Positions 8,000-16,157 of a stretch of 64,000 nucleotides of DNA are shown here, piece by piece. The first letter of the stretch is position 1. Each line of letters begins with the position of its first letter. The stretch comes from Methylomagnum ishizawai (GTDB lineage Bacteria > Pseudomonadota > Gammaproteobacteria > Methylococcales > Methylococcaceae). The position numbers were made by a program, and so were the translations under genes. The notes beneath the pieces were generated by a model. The model saw nothing but the letters and a program-made list of their open reading frames with translations, was not told the DNA's origin and did no database searches. The stretch is from positions 2,816,150 through 2,880,149 of the forward strand of contig NZ_AP019783.1 of NCBI RefSeq assembly GCF_019670005.1, in the 5' to 3' direction.

Positions 8000-9509
8000 C
8001 GTATAACCTCCATAGGATCGGGATTGATTTTGCCATAACCGAACCGGAACCACCAGATTCACCGCCGGACTCCGATATGAGTATAGGTTGTTCGCCGGGC
8101 TTCACGTTGTTATCCCGGAAGGACCATGCGTCCGCGAGTTTGCGGACCTCGTCGAAACTGGCTTCATTCGTGGTATTGGACAGTACCACTTCCGGCGGGA
8201 CCAGCCTTTGCGTCTCACCAAGGAACCGCGCCACCGCCCGCTTGGCGGCTTCCTGGCGGGGCAGGTGCATGTAGTGGGCCTCGACCCGGAACCCCGCCTT
8301 TTTGAAGTTCCGCGCCTTTTCGATGGAGCTCTTGGCAGTTTTCATGGTAGCGTCCAGCACCACATTCACCCCCGCTTTGCGGGCTTGTTCCAGTAGAGTT
8401 TCCAAAATATCACTGCTTTCCTCGTGGACTTGCCCGGCGTTCCACCCCTCGTACTCGGGCAGCATCCCCTTGATTTCATCGGCATCGAGGACGATGGCCT
8501 TGTTTGGATCGTAAATCTGCCCCTTGAACCATGACTTCCCAGACCCGCCACGCCCACCCAGCATGGTGAATGTGGGCTTCTGCCCAGGTTCTGGCCGACA
8601 GGCGATGATTTTTTCCGGGCTAAGGAAATGGTCATAGATGTGTTCGTGCAGCTTTTGCCGTTGCTCGCTGTAAACCCCATCCTTGCGGCGGTAACGGTCG
8701 ATGGTTTGCTCGGAACGCGCCAGCCGGTCTTGCGCATCCCTGATCTTATCCGCCGTGTCGGGCGGGAAAGAGGATAACACGCTATCGACGGTGACCCCGG
8801 CGTCGTCGTGGCCCTTGGCCCATTCGGCGGCCCGGAACTTTTCGGGAGGCACCGGCTTACGGTCGCCACGCGGCGGTTTCTTGCCACCACCGCCGCCACC
8901 ACCAGCCTTGAATCCCTTCACGTCGGCCCACGCCACCTTGTGGACGCCGCCCCGTTCGTCGTGGACCGTGGCCCCGCGCTCGTCGACGGAATGCACCCGG
9001 CCCGACATGCCCCCTTCGCCGAAATGCAGGGCATCGCCCGGTTCGACGTTGTGCATGCCGTAACCACGCCCGGAACCTTGCGGTTCCCCGGCCTTCTTCT
9101 GCCGCTTGTCGTCGTGTTCCCGGACATAAGTGCCGTCCTGGCGGGTGTAGCCCTTGATGTGGGATTTCAGGAATAGGAGCGGGATTGCTTTTCTCATGGT
9201 GCTATTGCCCTTGGTTCTCTTGTTTTCAGGTTCATCCTCCGCGCGCCGCACGAACACCCGCCGCCCACGCTTATCCTCGGCCAGGAAGCCATCCTCGCCC
9301 CGGTCCACGACACTGAGCGCGTGTTCCGCCCGGGATTTGTAGCCGTGGACATCGCCCCACGGCACCCGGCGCTTGCCATGGGCGTGCCGGAGCACGCAGC
9401 CATCGGCCCCGGCGGCCAGCACCTTGCCGGGCATGACGCCGTGCTTGGGATGGCGGAAGTAGAGTTCGTCGCCGGGGATGGCGGCGGGGATGGTTTGCGC
9501 CGTCTTCAT
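7929..9509 (-). CDS. Fusion protein with zeta-toxin/P-loop kinase domain
   Basis: A 526-residue protein. Residues about 1-80 and 135-190 hold two copies of a small beta module (GDELYFRHPKHGVMPGKV; GDALHFGEGGMSGRVHSV), each ending in a W-(G/A)-D-V-(H/K)-G-(Y/F)-K motif. Between them sits RKAIPLLFLKSHIKGYTRQD, the motif shared with the neighbouring polyvalent protein. Residues about 310-480 form a zeta-type kinase: Walker A GGRGGSGKSW, then IVLDADEIKGMLPEYEG and VNVVLDATMKTAKSS. The tail has MAKSIPILWRLY, another copy of the IP motif. Zeta kinases phosphorylate UDP-GlcNAc; whether this one does is unknown. It overlaps the portal stop by four bases, so it belongs to the morphogenetic operon rather than to a toxin-antitoxin pair. 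Confidence 0.75.
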   Translation of the reverse strand: MKTAQTIPAAIPGDELYFRHPKHGVMPGKVLAAGADGCVLRHAHGKRRVPWGDVHGYKSRAEHALSVVDRGEDGFLAEDKRGRRVFVRRAEDEPENKRTKGNSTMRKAIPLLFLKSHIKGYTRQDGTYVREHDDKRQKKAGEPQGSGRGYGMHNVEPGDALHFGEGGMSGRVHSVDERGATVHDERGGVHKVAWADVKGFKAGGGGGGGKKPPRGDRKPVPPEKFRAAEWAKGHDDAGVTVDSVLSSFPPDTADKIRDAQDRLARSEQTIDRYRRKDGVYSEQRQKLHEHIYDHFLSPEKIIACRPEPGQKPTFTMLGGRGGSGKSWFKGQIYDPNKAIVLDADEIKGMLPEYEGWNAGQVHEESSDILETLLEQARKAGVNVVLDATMKTAKSSIEKARNFKKAGFRVEAHYMHLPRQEAAKRAVARFLGETQRLVPPEVVLSNTTNEASFDEVRKLADAWSFRDNNVKPGEQPILISESGGESGGSGSVMAKSIPILWRLYDGKQSGFRANDAGASRAVRLLRY

Positions 9510-11260
9510 GCCTCGATCCGATAGACTGTCATGCCAAAACTCTTGCCCATGGGCGCGCCCGGCGGTTGTTGGGCACCACCCTCGCCGCCTTCCTCGTCGC
9601 CCGCCACGGGCCGCCTGGGCGGCTGTTTGCCACCGTCCGCGCCCTCGTCCGGCTCGCCCTCCCCATCCTCATCGAACCCTTCCCCGAAGTCCTGGGAGTC
9701 CTGCTGCTGCCGGACTTGCTGCATCTGCACATACAGCCCTATCAGATTGGGATTCACCGGGGCCGCGCCCATCGCCGGGTCGGGGTGCTTATCCTGGCCG
9801 TCCTGCGCCCGCATCTCGTCCACGGTCAGGTAGAGCTTCTGCCGCTCCTGCTTGGCCTGCCGGTCCTCCTCGTCCAGGCCGGTCCAGCGGAACACATACT
9901 TCTCATCGAAGGTCGGCAGGATGAAATCGGAAAAGGTGTCCTCGTAGAACCGCAGGAGCGGGATCAGCCCTTTGTCCCGGCTGTTGGCCAGTTTTTCCCC
10001 GGTATCGTTGCCGTTGCCGATACCACCAGTGCGGGAGCTGAACGACTCGAAGTTGATTTCGTCCGGCGACATGCCGAAGATCGCGCACGATATGGCCGTG
10101 AGGAAGGTCATCCATTTCGAGAAGTACATCTCGTTGAAATCGGCATTCAGCGGCGTATAGGTCGCGCCGGATTCCTTATCCTTGGCGGCCAGCACTGGCA
10201 GGGTCCATTTCTGGTTGATCCCCTTGACCATGGCGTTCCAGTAGGTTTTGAACGCCAGCATGTCCTGCTTATCGAAATCCCCGTAGATTTGCAGCAATCC
10301 CTTCGGAATCGCGTTGTCCGTGAACCCGGTGATATTGAGGTTCATCGCGTTCAAGAACCCCGTCACCACCCGGACCAACAAATCCACCTCCGACAGGCCG
10401 TAGCCGCCCGAAGCCACGTTCGACACCGGATTCCGGGCCTGATAGATCAGGTCGTCGCGGGTGTAGGCGCAGCGGATGCGGGATTGGATGACTTGGAGGG
10501 CGAAGATTTCGTCGTGGCCCTGGTAGCCCGCCTCCGTGCAGAGCCGGATGGTGGCCCCGTCGATGGCGTAGAACCCATCCATGCCGAGGCGGGCATCGCG
10601 CTTCATCTCGGTTTCGATGGGCGCGGAATCCAGGGTCAGGCTATCCCGGACGCTGACCGCCATGAAATCGCCCAGCGATGTGCGCCCCATGCGCTGGCGG
10701 GCGCGGGGATCGAACTCCCAGCCGCAGTTCGCTATGAACCGGGATAGGAGCCCGATGTTCTGCTTTTCGGTGCCGGTGAGCTTGTGGTCCTTGTCGCGGT
10801 GGCGGATGGCGAAGCCCGGCCCCTCCCCGCTGTCGTTCTGGCGGGCGAAGCGGCGGACGTGGTTCAACCGGGTTTGGATGATGAGGCTGATCGGGGGCTG
10901 GGCGGCCATGGCCCGCAGGGTGTCGAAGCCGAGTTGCGAGGGCCGGTCGTAATACTCGCCCTGGATGCCGATTTGCCAGTCGTCGAGGCGGACGGACTTC
11001 ATCCGCACGCCCTGGGCGTTCTCGCTCGGGAACGGCACGCGGACGGGGGCGGCGGCTTTCAGCAATTCTTGCCGGACCGCCTGTTCGCGCAGGTAGTCCA
11101 CCAGGATTTGCATGCTGTCGGGGCTGGAAAGCCCTTTGGCGAGGTCGCCGACGGTGGGCGCGTAGGTTCGATGGAGTTCGCCGAGGGCGTCCCGCCGCTC
11201 GCCGGGCGGGGCGCGGTCGTCGAAGGCTACGGATTGGGGGGGGTCGGGTGGGCGCGTCAT
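9506..11260 (-). CDS. Phage portal protein
   Basis: A 584-residue protein of portal length. Recognisable portal features are the segment APIETEMKRDARLGMDGFYA, then DDLIYQARNPVSNVASGGYG followed by SEVDLLVRVV, and a helical crown region with AISCAIFGMSPDEINFESFS before a basic FRWTGLDEEDRQAKQERQKL. The C-terminus is glycine/glutamate/glutamine-rich and acidic. Portals form the dodecameric ring through which the terminase pumps DNA. It overlaps the kinase-fusion gene by four bases. It is separated from the terminase genes by an inserted AT-rich gene pair and a BRO-N gene, which is not the usual tight terminase-portal spacing. Confidence 0.85.
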   Translation of the reverse strand: MTRPPDPPQSVAFDDRAPPGERRDALGELHRTYAPTVGDLAKGLSSPDSMQILVDYLREQAVRQELLKAAAPVRVPFPSENAQGVRMKSVRLDDWQIGIQGEYYDRPSQLGFDTLRAMAAQPPISLIIQTRLNHVRRFARQNDSGEGPGFAIRHRDKDHKLTGTEKQNIGLLSRFIANCGWEFDPRARQRMGRTSLGDFMAVSVRDSLTLDSAPIETEMKRDARLGMDGFYAIDGATIRLCTEAGYQGHDEIFALQVIQSRIRCAYTRDDLIYQARNPVSNVASGGYGLSEVDLLVRVVTGFLNAMNLNITGFTDNAIPKGLLQIYGDFDKQDMLAFKTYWNAMVKGINQKWTLPVLAAKDKESGATYTPLNADFNEMYFSKWMTFLTAISCAIFGMSPDEINFESFSSRTGGIGNGNDTGEKLANSRDKGLIPLLRFYEDTFSDFILPTFDEKYVFRWTGLDEEDRQAKQERQKLYLTVDEMRAQDGQDKHPDPAMGAAPVNPNLIGLYVQMQQVRQQQDSQDFGEGFDEDGEGEPDEGADGGKQPPRRPVAGDEEGGEGGAQQPPGAPMGKSFGMTVYRIEA

Positions 11261-11291
11261 GCGCCCAGTGTCATGTCACGACCTGGCGGGC

Positions 11292-11313
11292 GGGGCCGCG
11301 TCCTTGCGGTGGG
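11292..11313 (+). repeat. Copy of a dispersed short repeat, left of the AT-rich cassette
   Basis: Reads GGGGCCGCGTCCTTGCGGTG and on; it matches the copy at 4493-4516 (reverse strand) at 20 of 22 positions and the copy at 12967-12987 over its core. It sits 31 bp upstream of the portal start, to the left of the AT-rich cassette. Confidence 0.65.
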
Positions 11314-11410
11314 AATCCCTCAGTGGAACAACCGCTCCTGGACATCGGCTCTCGGATGCTTCTACGGTCTACCGGGGGTCGTCGCGCATCCGTGCGCTCC
11401 TTCTCGGATA

Positions 11411-11440
11411 AAAATAAACAAAAGGGCGCGGAATGCGCCC
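11411..11440 (-). terminator. Terminator after the AT-rich cassette
   Basis: On the minus strand, a GGGCGC/GCGCCC stem with a 5-base loop is followed by TTTTG and a T-rich stretch. It lies about 65 bp after the stop of the gene ending at 11504 and would isolate the inserted genes from the portal operon. Confidence 0.75.
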
Positions 11441-11503
11441 TGGGTTTTGTCCCCGATTTATGGCACGGGCAAGCCCTTGATTTATCGGGCTGGCTTGGCT
11501 GTG

Positions 11504-12148
11504 TCAAAATTCTTGATTTTTGGCGCTAGTTTTCCCATCGGCTTTAATTTTGATCGGATGTATTTCACGAATCTTTTCTGTATCTTCTGTATCAATTTCT
11601 ATTTTCTCTGTATCTTCTGTATCAATTTCTATTTTCTGTGGGACTATAGCTTCAGGAATTGGTGCGATTTTTGGTAATTTGTTGTTTCCTTTTTCTTTAT
11701 GCTCAATTATTGATTTTATGTTATTATGATTTGTTTTGCTTATATCAATCAATTGGTTATATAGCAACGATCTTAATTCTCGCGATTCTTCCGTTTCATT
11801 TTTTGGTAACTTATTAATCTTGTCTATTATATCATCGTATATTTTTTGACTTTCTTCTAATTTTCTCTCTATACGAATTATCGTGAATCCACGGGAGCCA
11901 ATAATTCCAACAATCATTCCAAGCGCAGTTAACGCTGTGGATATTGGAATTAGCGCAAACCCTGGTATGAATGTGCTTGCTATTATTCCAATAATTGTCC
12001 CAATTATTCCTCCAGCAGTGCCAATTAAAGTTTGAGAATCTTTTTTAGATAGATTTTCGGATGTACCAGATAACCCCCTTAAAAATTCATTTGTATTATT
12101 TGATACTTTCTTTAACTGATTTGTTGCTTCAGCGTATTTGTTTATCAC
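11504..12148 (-). CDS. AT-rich membrane protein with glycine-zipper hairpin
   Basis: A 214-residue protein beginning at a GTG (12148); no ATG is available in frame. Residues about 40-88 form a hydrophobic, glycine-rich hairpin (GTAGGIIGTIIGIIASTFIP, then ALTALGMIVGIIGSRG). A coiled-coil-like charged region follows, then a tail containing a tandem duplication of IEIDTEDTEK. Codon use and base composition are very AT-rich beside the high-GC phage genes. It follows the gene at 12564 by 23 bp, and the pair has its own promoter and terminator. No family is recognised. A membrane-acting superinfection-exclusion, toxin or defence role is possible but is inference. Confidence 0.7.
   Translation of the reverse strand: MINKYAEATNQLKKVSNNTNEFLRGLSGTSENLSKKDSQTLIGTAGGIIGTIIGIIASTFIPGFALIPISTALTALGMIVGIIGSRGFTIIRIERKLEESQKIYDDIIDKINKLPKNETEESRELRSLLYNQLIDISKTNHNNIKSIIEHKEKGNNKLPKIAPIPEAIVPQKIEIDTEDTEKIEIDTEDTEKIREIHPIKIKADGKTSAKNQEF
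11578..11637 (+). repeat. Two perfect 30-bp tandem repeats
   Basis: The unit starting CTGTATCTTCTGTATCAATT is present twice head to tail (11578-11607 and 11608-11637). It lies inside the gene at 11504-12148 and encodes the repeated peptide IEIDTEDTEK, so copy number can change without shifting the frame. Confidence 0.9.
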
Positions 12149-12171
12149 TACTATGTACCGGTAGAGATGTT

Positions 12172-12564
12172 TTAGTAGCTATAAGTATTAAGTATCTTTT
12201 TTGCGTGTTCTATGCTTCCTTCCTGTTGATGAATTAAGAACTTTATCTCGTCTCTTCTTGTCCATGCATTGTGAATGCCATTAATTATTTTTGATACGCC
12301 AGCTATAATGAATATTATTATTGATCCAGAAAGTTCTCGCAGCTCTCCTCTAATTATAAAATCAAAACCATTAAATATTAGCGTTGAAAACAAAATAATA
12401 CAGATAGATACTAGTAATAATAAAATTGCTACATATATGTATATGTTTATTCTATCTGTTTTTTCCATTGCCAATAAGTCGCGAAGCTGAATTGTATTTA
12501 AAGATAGCTGATGAATTAGCTCTTGCCGATCAGCCTCTTGATCTAGATATTCTTCGTTTCTCAT
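12172..12564 (-). CDS. AT-rich small membrane protein
   Basis: A 130-residue protein starting MRNEEYLDQEADRQELIHQL. After a cytoplasmic, charged N-terminus of about 38 residues come two hydrophobic segments (INIYIYVAILLLLVSICIIL, then a second around SGSIIIFIIAGVSKIINGI). A charged, helical C-terminus ends AKKILNTYSY. The ribosome site AGAGGA lies six bases before the ATG. It is the first gene of a two-gene AT-rich unit with the gene at 11504. No family is recognised. The two products probably sit together in the membrane. Confidence 0.7.
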   Translation of the reverse strand: MRNEEYLDQEADRQELIHQLSLNTIQLRDLLAMEKTDRINIYIYVAILLLLVSICIILFSTLIFNGFDFIIRGELRELSGSIIIFIIAGVSKIINGIHNAWTRRDEIKFLIHQQEGSIEHAKKILNTYSY

Positions 12565-12617
12565 ATTGTTCCTCTCGTTAATTGGTAATAGACAAGAGAT
12601 TTCTATTCATTCTCTTA

Positions 12618-12646
12618 TGTATATGAGTAGGGTGTTCATGGGGCAA
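12618..12646 (-). promoter_or_regulatory. Promoter of the AT-rich membrane-protein pair
   Basis: On the minus strand TTGCCC (12641-12646) is followed after 17 bases by TATACA (12618-12623), close to a sigma-70 consensus and about 55 bp upstream of the ATG at 12564. A private promoter is typical of phage-borne moron genes. The remaining spacer up to 12966 shows no convincing gene. Confidence 0.55.
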
Positions 12647-12966
12647 ACAGAAGGTTATACGTACGGAAGGAGTTTTTTCGTCCAATGTTAGGTTGGCACA
12701 GCTTCCACGACGTATCAGACTTCGCATGGATACTAACGATAGCACGGTTCCAGCACTTATTCTCCGTCTTTTATACCGATAACGGGCGTTATGTCAAATT
12801 ACCTGGGCACGGTGCAATCCTACACCCGTCCAACGATGCCGACAACCGCCGTCCATCGGATAACGCACTCAAAACACCACCACCGTCACCGAATCCAGCG
12901 CCGGAGCCTCGCCCCGGCCTCCAGACTAAACAGCCCGCTCGGGGCAGGCTGGGTATTTGACGTGAG

Positions 12967-12987
12967 TCGCGTCCCTGCGGCGGGGGT
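12967..12987 (+). repeat. Copy of a dispersed short repeat, 3' of the BRO-N gene
   Basis: Contains CGCGTCCCTGCGGCGGGGG (12968-12986), identical over 19 bases to the reverse complement of the copy at 4493-4516. It lies four bases beyond the stop of the BRO-N gene (12991). Confidence 0.7.
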
Positions 12988-12990
12988 TGG

Positions 12991-13590
12991 TCAGCAGGCT
13001 TGGTTCCCGGCCTCTATTCTGTTGATCATCTTCCCCATCCTGGCTATGCAATGGATGGCGGCGAAGGGGAGGAGGTCGGGGGCGACGTGCTTGTCGAGGA
13101 AGCGCGTGATTTCATCCTCGTTGGCCGTATCGACCACCACCGCGCCCTCGCCGACCACCTCGACGTGAACGACGCGCCCGCCCTCGACCGTCACCAGCAA
13201 GCGGGTGTTGGGTAGCAGGAACGCAATTTCCGTTTGGACTGGGTGGGTGTGAGTGGACTTCACTTCCGCCGCGAGCCGGTCCAGCACATCAAGAACCCAT
13301 TTGCGAAATTCTTTGGCGATCCTGGTGCGGGCGAACATCGCCAACAGGTGGCAGCCACGAAGGGAGAAGATGCGGACTTCGGTTTCGAGGTTTCCCGACA
13401 ACGTCAATTTGACGTTCCCGACCATCGCGTCGGTGAATTCATCCCGGTTCCGCTCATAAATCTTGTTGAGCGCGTCCGGGCGGGCATAGCCAAGCGCCGT
13501 AGCGACTTGTGACCCACGAAGCCAAGGCTGGCCGGTGCGGTCAATGACATCGAATTGAGTTTCGTGAAAAGACAACGCGAGTGCGTTCAT
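12991..13590 (-). CDS. BRO-N domain phage antirepressor-like protein
   Basis: A 199-residue protein. The BRO-N DNA-binding domain covers residues about 8-110: FDVIDRTGQPWLRGSQVATA, then ALNKIYERNRDEFTDAM and the typical RIFSLRGCHLLAMFARTRIA followed by KEFRKWVLDVLDRL. The C-terminal 80 residues are of unknown fold. The start at 13590 has GGAG seven bases upstream and begins MNALALSFHETQ, directly before the domain; the open frame continues upstream through a structured leader, probably without being translated. A second antirepressor-class gene beside the ORF6N and Rha genes suggests layered lysogeny control. Its position between terminase and portal genes is unusual. Confidence 0.8.
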   Translation of the reverse strand: MNALALSFHETQFDVIDRTGQPWLRGSQVATALGYARPDALNKIYERNRDEFTDAMVGNVKLTLSGNLETEVRIFSLRGCHLLAMFARTRIAKEFRKWVLDVLDRLAAEVKSTHTHPVQTEIAFLLPNTRLLVTVEGGRVVHVEVVGEGAVVVDTANEDEITRFLDKHVAPDLLPFAAIHCIARMGKMINRIEAGNQAC

Positions 13591-13739
13591 GGTGGGACTC
13601 CTATGTGCTTTGTCTAAAAGCACGCCCAAATAGGCGCGACTGTGGAGCTTAGACACCTGCATAGGACAGGCTCCCGGTATTGGATATTTCCGGGAACACC
13701 ACAGCCGCAAAAACTCGCGGCCACGGCAAACGGCGGGCA
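13591..13739 (-). promoter_or_regulatory. Structured leader of the BRO-N gene
   Basis: About 150 bp with several stems, including GTGCTTT/AAAGCAC just before the ribosome site and CCCGGTATTGGATATTTCCGGG-like pairing further upstream. The frame of the BRO-N gene stays open through it, so a leader peptide is possible. The layout (terminator, leader with hairpins, antirepressor) recalls the RNA-controlled immunity regions of P4-like satellites. That parallel is inference from layout. Confidence 0.45.
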
Positions 13740-13771
13740 ATAAAAAACGCCAGGGCTTTCGGGTGGCGTTT
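13740..13771 (-). terminator. Terminator between terminase operon and BRO-N leader
   Basis: The 8-bp perfect stem AAACGCCA/TGGCGTTT has an A-run on the left that gives a U-run on the minus-strand transcript. It follows the small gene ending at 13806 and would end or attenuate the upstream packaging transcript. Confidence 0.75.
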
Positions 13772-13805
13772 CCGCCTATGGGAGTGTCTAGCTCCAAATA
13801 ACAGC

Positions 13806-14057
13806 CTAGCCCCGAACCGGCCCGGCGTCAATGCCCAGCCGAATCGCCTCCTCCCGCTCCAACCCCAACCGCTCCGCAATCCGCCCATGGTCGTACCCGA
13901 TGCGGCGCAAGCTCCGCACCTGGGCGGCGATCTGGACGTGGACGGGGGTTTCGGGCGTGGGGTCCACGGGAATCCCCGTAGCCCCCTTGGAGATTGGTTT
14001 GGGCCGGGCCAAGCCGGATTCGGACGGGGGACGGTATCTTGGGCGGTTATGGCTCAT
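13806..14057 (-). CDS. Small hypothetical phage protein
   Basis: An 83-residue protein starting MSHNRPRYRPPSESGLARPK. After a proline-rich arm it has QIAAQVRSLRRIGYDHGRIA followed by ERLGLEREEAIRLG, which could fold as a helix-turn-helix. A strong site, GGAGGAG, lies six bases before the ATG. It is the last gene of the terminase transcript before the terminator at 13740-13771. Function unknown; a packaging accessory is one possibility. Confidence 0.6.
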   Translation of the reverse strand: MSHNRPRYRPPSESGLARPKPISKGATGIPVDPTPETPVHVQIAAQVRSLRRIGYDHGRIAERLGLEREEAIRLGIDAGPVRG

Positions 14058-14075
14058 GCTTGCTCCTCCGGTGCA

Positions 14076-16157
14076 TTATTCATCTCTCACAAAAAAACCA
14101 CAGCCCCGGTCCCGCGCCCGGACCTGGAATCCCCGCCAGCCACACGCCGCGCTTTCCTGCGTCTTGTCGGTGTAGTGCCCGCAACGCCCGCAGAGATCGC
14201 CCGCCGGAAGGTCCAGGTGGCCCAACATGGCCTGGACGGTCGGTGGCAGGGTATTCGACATCGCGTCCATGGCCTCCCGGACTTGGCCCTTCGGTTGCTC
14301 GCCCATCGGTTCCGCCTCCGGCAGGATGAACATGCCGGTCCCGTGGCTCCTGGCCCAGGCCACGTCGCAGAGCATGTTGGCGTAGCTGAAATGGGGGTCG
14401 ATGCCGACCTTCTTGACTACCCGCCGGTACTTGTTCGTTTCCCCGTCCTTCTCGGCCACCAAGGCGGTCTTGGTGAAATGGTGGAACGCCCGCGGCAATA
14501 CCGCCACGGTCTGGCGGATACCCTTCTCGACCACTTCTTGAACCAAGCCTTGCGGGTCCGGGAACAGGCATAGCGGGGTCTTGGCCGTCAACCGCGCCAT
14601 GGAAACCTGCATGCACTTGTACTGGTCCATCCGCAGGGTATAGCGGTCGCGCTCCGATTCGTCCGTACGCCGGTCGGACGAATCCAGGCCGGCCGCATCA
14701 CCCCAGGCGATCATCCCTTCCGCGATCTGCCCGAACGAATCGCAGATGAACACCCGGCGCGGCCAGCGGTTGGCGAAGCGCTTGGCGTCGTTGTAGTTCG
14801 GGTTGATCTCGGCCACGGCCACGGCCACGCCGTAGGCTTCCATCAACTCGTCGCAGCGGGCGAACGGGTCGGCGGAATAGATCTCCTCGACATGGACCAC
14901 CGCTTGGCGGCCGTCGGGCATCCGCTCCTTGACGACCACCACATTGAAGTTGCCCATCTGGTCGATCCCCATGAAGGTGTCCCGCGCCCGCGCCTTCCAG
15001 GCCACCCCCGCGGCGCGGCCCGCCTCGACGCACCGCTCCAGGTGCTCCAGCGTGACCGGCACTTGGCTCGGGTCCAGGTAGGGCTTCCCCAATTTGCGGT
15101 TGAAGAAGTTCTTCAGGTCCGTCGCCGTGTTGTAGGCGAACATGATGTCGCCCGGCGAAATCGTGGGGCTCAGGAATTGCGGGAAATGGATGGAGCGGAT
15201 CCGGAGCGCCCTGTCCGCCCTCGGCACCGACAAATCGACCGGCGGATCGGCCAGGGGATTTTCCGCGATCCACTCGCCACGTTGGCTGTCCGCGATGACC
15301 GTCCCGCAGGCTGGGTTGCCGCACACGTAGCGCCATGCGTCCAAGGCTTCCACCCACCGGATGCAGGCCGGGAAATAATCATCCAGCGGCCTGGCCGTGC
15401 CGCAGCGCGGGCATTCGGTGTGGAACCTGTGTTGCGATCCGCGCTTATACCAATGGTGGATATCGGCATCCGGCCAGTTCGCCGTGGAACCCATCAGCAC
15501 GAAACGCACTTCGGAGGCGGACAGGCGCTCCAGGGTCTTTTCCATTTGCTCCAAGGTCATTTCCTGCACCTCGTCGAAGGCCAGGACATCCATGGGGATG
15601 GATTCCGTGGTGGCCTTGCCCGAGGTCCACGAGAACACGAACATGGCCTCGCCGATGCGGCGGGTGTAGACGTTGCCTTCGCCGGTTTTGCGCCCGGAAC
15701 CGTCCAGGGCGTCCATCGTCATCAGCTTGTGGACGCCGGGGGCCGAGCGCACCAGGGGCATGAACCGCTCGGACGACTTCAGGCCGGCCAGCTTCATGTC
15801 GGGCAGGAACAGGCCCACCGTGGCCGGGCCGAAGCGCAGCCCGAGGTAGATCGTCGCCAGCATCTCCATGACCGTGAACCCGACCTGGGCGCATTTCATC
15901 AGGACCAGGACCAGCCGGTAGGCCTCGTCTTCGGCGCTGGGAACCTGGTCGTAGATCCAGGCCATCGCGGGGCGGTCGTCCAGCCGGAAGGGGTGGCCGT
16001 CCACCTTCAAGCCCTGGGCGGCGAGGTCTTCGCACCATTGGCGGAAGGTCGTGCCTTCGGGGATGGGTTTGGCGAGGTCCGCGCCCTCGATCCTCGCCCG
16101 CCTGCGCCGCCTCAGTTCCAATTCGGCCTGGGCGCGGACGGAAAGCGGAATCCTCAT
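14076..16157 (-). CDS. Terminase large subunit, GpA family
   Basis: A 693-residue protein of usual GpA length. The N-terminal ATPase has a P-loop variant MKCAQVGFTVMEM (about 88-98) and Walker B VLAFDEVQEMTLEQ. A zinc-ribbon-like pair CPRCG and CGNPACG separates it from the nuclease half with DTFMGIDQMGNFNVVVV, VAEINPNYND and CDVAWARSH. The C-terminus adds an extra Cys-rich segment (LCGRCGHY, AACGW, DRGCGFFV) that I do not recall from typical members. It cuts and packages concatemeric DNA into proheads through the portal. The ATG overlaps the small-subunit stop by four bases. Confidence 0.9.
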   Translation of the reverse strand: MRIPLSVRAQAELELRRRRRARIEGADLAKPIPEGTTFRQWCEDLAAQGLKVDGHPFRLDDRPAMAWIYDQVPSAEDEAYRLVLVLMKCAQVGFTVMEMLATIYLGLRFGPATVGLFLPDMKLAGLKSSERFMPLVRSAPGVHKLMTMDALDGSGRKTGEGNVYTRRIGEAMFVFSWTSGKATTESIPMDVLAFDEVQEMTLEQMEKTLERLSASEVRFVLMGSTANWPDADIHHWYKRGSQHRFHTECPRCGTARPLDDYFPACIRWVEALDAWRYVCGNPACGTVIADSQRGEWIAENPLADPPVDLSVPRADRALRIRSIHFPQFLSPTISPGDIMFAYNTATDLKNFFNRKLGKPYLDPSQVPVTLEHLERCVEAGRAAGVAWKARARDTFMGIDQMGNFNVVVVKERMPDGRQAVVHVEEIYSADPFARCDELMEAYGVAVAVAEINPNYNDAKRFANRWPRRVFICDSFGQIAEGMIAWGDAAGLDSSDRRTDESERDRYTLRMDQYKCMQVSMARLTAKTPLCLFPDPQGLVQEVVEKGIRQTVAVLPRAFHHFTKTALVAEKDGETNKYRRVVKKVGIDPHFSYANMLCDVAWARSHGTGMFILPEAEPMGEQPKGQVREAMDAMSNTLPPTVQAMLGHLDLPAGDLCGRCGHYTDKTQESAACGWRGFQVRARDRGCGFFVRDE

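Noticed and set aside
12991-13797. 268-codon version of the BRO-N gene
   Set aside because: The extra N-terminal part lies in the leader and terminator, and the start at 13590 has a good ribosome site and fits the domain.
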